From NCBI GenBank assembly GCA_905203455.1, contig CAJKVX010000031.1, positions 1 to 10,841 of the forward strand: a stretch of DNA of 10,841 bases. The letters run 5' to 3'. The stretch is from an uncultured Eubacteriales bacterium. Its GTDB lineage: Bacteria > Bacillota > Clostridia > Christensenellales > UBA1242. Position numbers and translations under genes: made by a program. Shown here in pieces: positions 6,012-10,841 of this stretch. Position 1 is the first letter of the stretch. The number at the start of each line of letters is the position of its first letter. Below the pieces are notes generated by a model, which searched no databases, was not told the origin of the DNA, and was given only the letters and a program-made list of their open reading frames with translations.

Positions 6012-6503
6012 ATGAAGTGTATTTATTGTGGAAATGAAGAAAGCAAAGTTATTGATAGCAGGTCAGTTGAAGAATCAAATTCAATAAAAAGAAGAAGAGA
6101 GTGTCTTAAATGCGGAAAAAGGTTTACAACTTTTGAAACAATTGAGGTTACTCCTGTTTTAGTTGTTAAAAATAATGGCGAAAGAGAGGCTTTCAGCAGT
6201 GCTAAAATAAAAAATGGAATCATTAAATCGTGTGAAAAACGCCCTGTTTCAATGAAAGATATTGACAGGCTTGTTGCTGAAATTGAAAAGAAGGTTTATA
6301 ACAGCCTTCAAGAGGAAATTTCATCAAAGCAGATTGGTGAATATGTTATGGAAGGGCTAAAAGAACTTGACGAAGTAAGTTATGTTCGATTTGCCTCTGT
6401 TTATAAGCAGTTTAAAGACATTTCAACATTCTTTGAATTTATTAATGATTTTGAAGAACTGCTAAAAAACAAAACAGAACAAAATAAAACAGAAAAAAAA
6501 TAA
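6012..6503 (+). CDS. nrdR: Transcriptional regulator NrdR (ribonucleotide reductase repressor)
   Basis: NrdR binds ATP and dATP and represses ribonucleotide reductase genes through NrdR boxes, so it senses the dNTP pool in the cytoplasm. The protein has the N-terminal zinc ribbon with Cys 3, 6, 31 and 34 (MKCIYCG and RRRECLKCGKRFTTFE), then the ATP-cone domain from about residue 47: VLVVKNNGEREAFSSAKIKNGI, SCEKRPVS, IGEYVMEGLKELDEVSYVRFASVYKQF. At 163 residues it is slightly longer than the usual 150; the extra is a Lys/Asn/Glu-rich C-terminal tail. No nrd gene or obvious paired NrdR box is visible in the window. The gene sits in the conserved place after sigG-ymxH. Confidence 0.97.
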   Translation: MKCIYCGNEESKVIDSRSVEESNSIKRRRECLKCGKRFTTFETIEVTPVLVVKNNGEREAFSSAKIKNGIIKSCEKRPVSMKDIDRLVAEIEKKVYNSLQEEISSKQIGEYVMEGLKELDEVSYVRFASVYKQFKDISTFFEFINDFEELLKNKTEQNKTEKK

Positions 6504-6506
6504 TAC

Positions 6507-6573
6507 TAATTTGTTTAATATGGTTTTTATTGTCTAAAAATAAAAGATAAAAAAGACTATATAATTTGTTTAA
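6507..6573. repeat. 12-bp direct repeat and small dyad downstream of nrdR
   Basis: TAATTTGTTTAA occurs at 6507-6518 and again at 6562-6573. The second copy runs into a 7-base-pair inverted repeat, TTTAAGT (6569-6575) and ACTTAAA (6585-6591), with a 9-base loop. No T run follows, so it is not a clear terminator. It may be operator-like or simply AT-rich chance. Confidence 0.3.
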
Positions 6574-6612
6574 GTTAGTGGTTTACTTAAAACTAGAAAT
6601 TTATGAGTTTGA

Positions 6613-6642
6613 TTGACACTAGGCACAAAATAATGGCATTAT
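6613..6642 (+). promoter_or_regulatory. Promoter of the lipoprotein gene
   Basis: A consensus TTGACA (6613-6618) is followed after 18 bases by CATTAT (6637-6642). The leader then holds the ribosome site GGGAGAGGA ahead of ATG 6667. The -35 is perfect and the -10 is fair. Confidence 0.55.
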
Positions 6643-6666
6643 ATTTAACAGGGAGAGGACAAAAGA

Positions 6667-7650
6667 ATGAGAAAATTAAAAAATATTTTAATGGCTTTAT
6701 GTTTGTGTGTTTGTGTTGGTTTTGGATGTTTTGCATTAACTGGCTGTTCAGATGGCACAACAAATGATGAACTTGCAAGTCTTAAAAGCCAAGTTGAAGA
6801 GTTGCAACAAGAAAACTCAACACTTGAAACAGAAAACCAAACTTTAAAAAACAACAATAATTCCCTTGAAACAGAAAATGAAACTTTAAAAGATAGCAAT
6901 AGTTTGCTTGAAGCAGAAAATTCTGCAAACAAAAGAGATAGGGCATTTGCAAAATTATATGAAGCGTTTGTTTTCACAGCCGATGAAGAAAATGTTAATG
7001 CAACATTTAGTGGTGTTTACACAACCCTTGATAGTGATTTTTTAACTGCTCTTCCAAATTGCATTTTATATTATAAAGAATTAGATTTAAGTCTTGGTAA
7101 AGTTTATAATCTTAATATGGGGGCGCAAGAGGGTTCATTTATTGTTGAAGAGAAAGATAACAAGATAATTTACTGTTCAATTACTGCAATTGATGAACAA
7201 ACTAGTTTTCAACAATTAACTTTAACTATTGATGAAAAAGATAATATAACTAATATTGAATATATATCAAAAACAGATTGGAAAATTTTATCTGATGTTT
7301 ATTATAAATATTATGAAGCAAATTATGTTGTAAATTCAAACACTCCTTTTGATGGCAACAATACTGACACATTTGAAATAAAAACCATTGTTTATAATTC
7401 TAGTAATAATTCAAATGTTGAAGAATTTATGCAAGTTGGGGGAACTTACAGTAATTATAAAAGTGATGCAACTTATAACATAACAGAACTTACGCAATTT
7501 AATGCAGGGGTTAGCGTTAATGGTGAATTAACTGTTAATGAATCTTTTAATCAAGAACAGGCAAATGCCCAACTTGAAACAATGAAAACGCATTACGATA
7601 TTTCTGGTTATGTTGTTGAAGAAATTGATTTATCTTCAATAATTGGATAA
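6667..7650 (+). CDS. Predicted lipoprotein with N-terminal coiled coil, function unknown
   Basis: I do not recognise a named family. The 327-residue protein begins with a typical lipoprotein signal: basic MRKLKN, a hydrophobic stretch with several Cys, and the lipobox LTGC with Cys27 as the likely lipidated residue. It should therefore be anchored on the outer face of the membrane. Residues 34 to about 88 are a heptad-patterned, Glu/Asn-rich coiled coil built from 14-residue units. From about residue 92 there is a mixed, probably beta-rich domain with many Tyr, Asn, Thr and Asp, and few basic residues. The C-terminus is SSIIG. The gene has its own promoter and terminator, so it is a single-gene unit between nrdR and feoAB. 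Its function might be as a surface or spore-envelope protein, but nothing in the sequence shows this. Confidence 0.85.
   Translation: MRKLKNILMALCLCVCVGFGCFALTGCSDGTTNDELASLKSQVEELQQENSTLETENQTLKNNNNSLETENETLKDSNSLLEAENSANKRDRAFAKLYEAFVFTADEENVNATFSGVYTTLDSDFLTALPNCILYYKELDLSLGKVYNLNMGAQEGSFIVEEKDNKIIYCSITAIDEQTSFQQLTLTIDEKDNITNIEYISKTDWKILSDVYYKYYEANYVVNSNTPFDGNNTDTFEIKTIVYNSSNNSNVEEFMQVGGTYSNYKSDATYNITELTQFNAGVSVNGELTVNESFNQEQANAQLETMKTHYDISGYVVEEIDLSSIIG
6823..6925 (+). repeat. In-gene tandem repeat of 42 bp in the coiled coil
   Basis: Units begin at 6823, 6865 and 6907, each opening CTTGAAGCAG or CTTGAAACAG. They encode LETENQTLKNNNNS, LETENETLKDSNSL and a partial LEAENSANK. The preceding 42 bases (6781-6822) encode a diverged unit, LKSQVEELQQENST. 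Each unit is two heptads, so copy-number change would lengthen or shorten the coil in frame. Confidence 0.8.
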
Positions 7651-7696
7651 TTTTGGTTTAAAATAAAAGCATTAATTTTATTGGTGTTTATTAGAT

Positions 7697-7731
7697 AAAA
7701 GCAAGAAAATTTTCTTGCTTTTTTATTTTTT
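7697..7731 (+). terminator. Terminator of the lipoprotein gene
   Basis: The palindrome AAAAGCAAGAAAA / TTTTCTTGCTTTT (7697-7722) is followed by TTATTTTTT. Folded with a small AT loop it leaves a stem around GCAAGA, then the T run. It separates the lipoprotein gene from feoAB. Confidence 0.85.
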
Positions 7732-7822
7732 AAGGCTTTTTATTTTTATTAAAATTAAGTTTACTACATAAATGAATTTGAAATTAAATATATTTTATTA
7801 GGCACAATATTTAATATATTTT

Positions 7823-7828
7823 GAGGTG
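7823..7828 (+). promoter_or_regulatory. Ribosome binding site deciding the feoA start
   Basis: GAGGTG sits 5 bases before GTG 7834. A second in-frame GTG at 7828 overlaps this site and would lack one of its own, so 7834 is preferred. Confidence 0.65.
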
Positions 7829-7833
7829 TGGTT

Positions 7834-8058
7834 GTGAATTTAACTGAGTTAAAGGTTGGAGAGTTTGCTTATATTTTAGACATTGAAGTTCATGGAAAAG
7901 AACTAAAAAGGCTTTTGGAGTTGGGGTTTGTGAACAAAACAAAAATAAATGTTGTTTGTGTGGCACCAAAAGGCTTTACATGGCTTGTGGCAATAAGAGG
8001 ATATCTTTTAGCATTAGATAAAAAAATTTGCGAGCAAATTAAAGTGGAGAAATGTTAA
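7834..8058 (+). CDS. feoA: FeoA, ferrous iron transport accessory protein
   Basis: FeoA is a small cytoplasmic SH3-like protein that works with FeoB in ferrous iron uptake. From GTG 7834 the protein has 74 residues, a normal length. The family pattern is visible: MNLTELKVGEFAYILDIEV, then LKRLLELGFVNKTKINVV in place of the usual RLxxLGfxxGtxIxV, then the strand pair WLVAIRGYLLALDKKICEQIKV. Translation could also begin at GTG 7828, adding two residues. feoB starts one base after the stop, so the pair is one operon. No ATG start is available. The upstream 100 bases are very AT-rich, and I cannot name a Fur or IdeR box there with confidence. Confidence 0.9.
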   Translation: MNLTELKVGEFAYILDIEVHGKELKRLLELGFVNKTKINVVCVAPKGFTWLVAIRGYLLALDKKICEQIKVEKC

Positions 8059-8059
8059 A

Positions 8060-10060
8060 ATGAACAATGTTATTTTAGTTGGCAACCCAAACACTGGAAA
8101 AACCACTTTGTTTAACACAATAACAGGGGCAAGTGAACATGTTGGGAATTGGCACGGAGTTACAGTTGAAGTTAGAAGCAGAAGCATTTTAAAACTGCAA
8201 AATGTTAATCTTTGTGACTTGCCGGGGATTTATTCGCTGAATGCATATTCACCAGAAGAAAAAATAAGCGTTGATTTTTTAAATGAAAACAAAAACAGTT
8301 TGGTAATTAACATTTGTGATGCAAATAATTTAAGCAGAAATTTATATCTTACAAGTGAACTTATTGAACAGGGTTTTAATGTGTGCATTGCTGTTAACAT
8401 GGCAAAAGAACTTAAAAACAGAGAGCAGGTTTTAGCAAGCCTTGAAAAGCATTTAGGGGTTAAAGTTTTTGGAATTGACGCAAGAAAGAGAAAGGGCTGT
8501 AAAAACTTGCTTGATTACATTAAAGAAAATGCACAGGCAAGCACAAAAAAGGCAAATGAAACAAAAAGTTTAAATAAACAACATTTAACCTCAGTTGTTA
8601 ATTTTGAAAGCCAAAAAGGTGAAGATTTCATAAAAAAACAGGCAAAAGAAAGATTTGCTAAGATTGACAAAATGTTAAACGAAATTAATTACGCAAAAAA
8701 GGGAAATTATGGTCAAAGCAAATCAGACAAGATATTTTTTAATAAATATTTGTCAGTTGTTTGTTTTTTAATTTTGTTCGGCATTATTTTTGTGCTTACA
8801 TTTGGAAGTTTTGGGCATACATTATCTAACGCACTTGGTGAAGGTTTTAGTTATATTATTGGAAAAATTTTCCCATTTCTTAATAATAATGCAGAAAATT
8901 GGTTTATGGCGTTTTTGAATGAGGGTGTGCTTGGTGGGGTTTTGTCTGTTCTTTCATTTTTACCTCAAATAATGCTGTTGTTTCTGTTTATAAACCTGCT
9001 TGAAGATATTGGTTATCTTTCAAGAGTTGCCTTTATGCTTGATGGAAGGCTAGCCAAAATTGGTTTAACAGGAAGGGCAGTTTTTAGTTTGCTTATGGGT
9101 TTTGGTTGCACAACAAGTGCCATAACCACCACTAGAAATTTAGACAACCAAAATCTTCGCAAGAAAACGGTTCTGCTTTTGCCTAATTTTAGTTGCAGTG
9201 CAAAATTGCCAATTTATGCCTGCATTTGTTCGGCATTTTTTCCTAAAAGTCAAGTTTTTATAGTTTTGGGATTGTATCTATTTGGGGTTGTTATAAGTTT
9301 TATTGTTGCATTAATTTCAGTCAAAATGCAAAAAGTTAATTACACCCAATCATTTATAATGGAAATGCCAAAATTAAGGTTTCCAAGTTTTTCTAAAATC
9401 ATTTCTTCAGTTTTGGGTCATGCAAGACAATTTATTGTAAAAGTTGGGTCAATAATTCTTGCAATGAGTGTTATCACTTGGTTTGTAAGTAATTTTAATT
9501 TTAAATTTCAATATGTAGGTTCAAATTATCATGAGTCAATAATGTTTAGCATAAGTTCAATTATTGCACCAATTTTTAGCCCACTTGGGTTTGGAAGCAG
9601 TGCTATTGTTCTTGCACTTCTCACTGGTTTTGTAGCAAAAGAAATGGTTGTTGGCTCGCTAATATTGACAAATGGGGTTCAAACAGTTGGTGAACTTTCT
9701 TTAAGTTTATTTAACAGTGCAAGTCCCGCAAGTTTTACAACCGCAAGTGCATTAAGTTTTTTGGTGTTTGTATTGCTGTATCCTGCTTGTTTTAGTGCAA
9801 TGAGTGTTATGAAAAAAGAGTTGGGAACCAAATTTGCCTTAAAATCTTTTGTTGTTCAATTTGCTCTGGCATATATTTGTGCGTTCATAGTTTACAAATT
9901 GGCCAGTGTTTCAAATGTTTATGACTTGTTGCTTGCATTGGCGTTTATTGTTATACTTGCAATTTGCATAATTTTTGTGATACACTACGAAAAAAGAAAA
10001 TGCAAGGAGAATTGTAATGCCTGCAAATTTAACAAGGGAAATTGTCAAAGCCAAAAATGA
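8060..10060 (+). CDS. feoB: FeoB ferrous iron transporter with altered G4 motif and Cys-rich C-terminal extension
   Basis: FeoB imports ferrous iron through the membrane using an N-terminal G domain. Here (666 residues) G1 is GNPNTGKT (8-15), G2 is Thr35 in NWHGVTVE, and G3 is DLPG (53-56). G4 reads NMAK (113-116) where the family has NxxD, and G5 is IDARKRKG (139-146). A helical spacer follows to about 225. The transporter part begins about residue 229 and contains the two gate repeats: EDIGYLSRVAFMLD (315-328) with GFGCTTSAITTTRN (347-360), and LPNFSCSAKLPIY (374-386). Later come GFVAKEMVVGSL (523-534) and a last core helix near 600-615. Beyond it lie an extra helix (about 620-642) and a tail with Cys 648, 652, 655 and 662. 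The gene overlaps the next one by 44 bases. It is intact in reading frame, so the substitutions are not decay by frameshift. Confidence 0.95.
   Translation: MNNVILVGNPNTGKTTLFNTITGASEHVGNWHGVTVEVRSRSILKLQNVNLCDLPGIYSLNAYSPEEKISVDFLNENKNSLVINICDANNLSRNLYLTSELIEQGFNVCIAVNMAKELKNREQVLASLEKHLGVKVFGIDARKRKGCKNLLDYIKENAQASTKKANETKSLNKQHLTSVVNFESQKGEDFIKKQAKERFAKIDKMLNEINYAKKGNYGQSKSDKIFFNKYLSVVCFLILFGIIFVLTFGSFGHTLSNALGEGFSYIIGKIFPFLNNNAENWFMAFLNEGVLGGVLSVLSFLPQIMLLFLFINLLEDIGYLSRVAFMLDGRLAKIGLTGRAVFSLLMGFGCTTSAITTTRNLDNQNLRKKTVLLLPNFSCSAKLPIYACICSAFFPKSQVFIVLGLYLFGVVISFIVALISVKMQKVNYTQSFIMEMPKLRFPSFSKIISSVLGHARQFIVKVGSIILAMSVITWFVSNFNFKFQYVGSNYHESIMFSISSIIAPIFSPLGFGSSAIVLALLTGFVAKEMVVGSLILTNGVQTVGELSLSLFNSASPASFTTASALSFLVFVLLYPACFSAMSVMKKELGTKFALKSFVVQFALAYICAFIVYKLASVSNVYDLLLALAFIVILAICIIFVIHYEKRKCKENCNACKFNKGNCQSQK
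10004..10009 (+). promoter_or_regulatory. Ribosome site of the pseudouridine synthase gene inside feoB
   Basis: AAGGAG lies 7 bases before ATG 10017, within the feoB codons for the Cys-rich tail. It fixes the overlapping start and suggests translational coupling to feoB. Confidence 0.75.
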
Positions 10061-10841
10061 AGTTAAACTTTCAAAATGGTTTTTTGAAAATTTTCCTAAT
10101 TGTAAATATAATTCTTTTCAAAAGTTATTGCGCAATAAAGACATTAAAATAAATGGCAAAAGAATAAACAATGATGTTGTTTTAAATAATAATGATTTAG
10201 TTGAAATTTTTTGTAATAAAGAGATTTTAAATAACAAAAACCAGATAAGTAGAGATGTTGTTGTTTATGAAGATGATGACATTTTAATTGCAAACAAACC
10301 TGAAAATATTGAAGTTTGTGGCAAAGATTCTTTTGAAGAAAAACTTTGCACACTTTTAAATAAAAAAATTATTGCCTCAAACAGACTTGACAGAAACACC
10401 ATTGGTCTTGTGATTTTTGCAAAAAGTGAAGAGGTTTTAAAACTTTTAATAAGTGCAACAAAAAAACACCAAATTAAAAAGTTTTATTTAACTTGGGTTG
10501 TTGGTGTTCCAAAAATTAAAGAAGGTGAATTTAAGGCTTATTTATTTAAAGATGCCAAAAAATCTTTAAGTTTAATATCAAATGAGAAAAAGTTGGGTAG
10601 CGTTGAACTTAAAACGCGATATAAAACTATAAGAACGGAAAATAATAAAACCTTGCTTGAGGTTGAAATTAGCAATGGAAAAACACATCAAATAAGGGCA
10701 CATTTGGCGTTCTTAGGGTATCCAATTGTGGGTGATGGCAAATATTCAAACAATGCCATTAATGCAATGTTTAATGAAAAACACCAGCAATTATTTGCAT
10801 ATAAAATTATATTTAATTTTAATGATAATAATAAATTAAAT
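10017..10841 (+). CDS. RluA-family 23S rRNA pseudouridine synthase (RluC/RluD-like), 3'-truncated by window end
   Basis: This enzyme family converts specific uridines of large-subunit rRNA to pseudouridine. The 275 codons present have no stop before the window edge. An S4 RNA-binding domain lies at about residues 15-66 (LSKWFFENF, FQKLLRNKDIKINGK). The catalytic domain starts with YEDDDILIANKP (84-95). The active-site motif is NRLDRNTIGL (122-131) with catalytic Asp125; most relatives have HRLDRxTSGL, so His and Ser are replaced by Asn and Ile. GKTHQIRAHLAFLGYPIVGDGKYS (221-244) is the second signature. The start at ATG 10017 has a good ribosome site and keeps the whole S4 domain, at the cost of a 44-base overlap with feoB in another frame. 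The missing end is probably short, because typical members have about 290-310 residues. Confidence 0.9.
   Translation, partial: MPANLTREIVKAKNEVKLSKWFFENFPNCKYNSFQKLLRNKDIKINGKRINNDVVLNNNDLVEIFCNKEILNNKNQISRDVVVYEDDDILIANKPENIEVCGKDSFEEKLCTLLNKKIIASNRLDRNTIGLVIFAKSEEVLKLLISATKKHQIKKFYLTWVVGVPKIKEGEFKAYLFKDAKKSLSLISNEKKLGSVELKTRYKTIRTENNKTLLEVEISNGKTHQIRAHLAFLGYPIVGDGKYSNNAINAMFNEKHQQLFAYKIIFNFNDNNKLN

Noticed and set aside
6823..6925. The regular 42-base repeats as a CRISPR-like array
   Set aside because: They are tandem without spacers, in frame within a gene, and encode a heptad coiled coil.
6645..6977. Minus-strand open frame opposite the lipoprotein coiled coil
   Set aside because: Serine/phenylalanine-rich shadow of the Glu/Asn repeat codons, with no start signal.
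10144..10353. Minus-strand 69-codon open frame opposite the pseudouridine synthase S4 domain
   Set aside because: Leu/His/Tyr-rich shadow product; the plus strand carries a clear family domain across the same bases.
1..10841. tRNA, rRNA, insertion sequences, phage genes or known riboswitches
   Set aside because: I saw no transposase, integrase, tRNA-like cloverleaf or recognisable riboswitch core; all gaps are under 200 bases and are explained by promoters, terminators or AT-rich spacer.

Overview
The window looks like a join of two unrelated pieces of DNA. Positions 1 to about 1020 carry the 3' part of a TAXI-type solute-binding protein gene and the first 91 codons of a GltS sodium/glutamate symporter gene. 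Codon choice here is mixed, with many G- and C-ending codons, as in gut Lachnospiraceae-like Firmicutes. From about 1040 onward the DNA is clearly more AT-rich, dominated by TTA, AAA and ATT codons. It encodes the classic endospore sigma locus, so the main organism is probably an uncultured, AT-rich, spore-forming member of the Clostridia. Both gltS and spoIIGA are cut at the same short AT-rich stretch (about 1018-1040), which is most simply an assembly or amplification chimera.

Layout of the main part: spoIIGA (5' end missing) and sigE form an operon closed by a strong terminator. Next comes a two-gene envelope polysaccharide unit, a phosphoglycosyl transferase with a long acidic N-terminal tail and a GT4 glycosyltransferase, with its own promoter and terminator. 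Convergent to it lies sigG on the minus strand. Divergent from sigG are ymxH/ylmC (PRC-barrel) and then nrdR, which has a very good promoter of its own. In relatives such as Bacillus subtilis sigG directly follows sigE in the same direction; here it is inverted and separated by the polysaccharide genes.

Downstream of nrdR are a coiled-coil lipoprotein of unknown function, a terminator, and a feoA-feoB ferrous iron uptake operon. A RluA-family pseudouridine synthase gene overlaps the feoB end and runs off the window. The sporulation genes form one functional set: SpoIIGA cleaves pro-sigma-E in the mother cell, and sigma-G acts later in the forespore. A candidate forespore promoter (sigma-F/sigma-G type) lies immediately upstream of sigG.

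I do not see a clearly new multi-gene system. The most interesting points are in FeoB. The guanine-specificity motif reads NMAK instead of NxxD, the first membrane gate motif is altered, and an extra membrane helix plus cysteine-rich tail at the C-terminus resembles a fused FeoB-associated Cys-rich protein. The sigG promoter, the rearranged sigma locus and the 1 kb junction also deserve a check.
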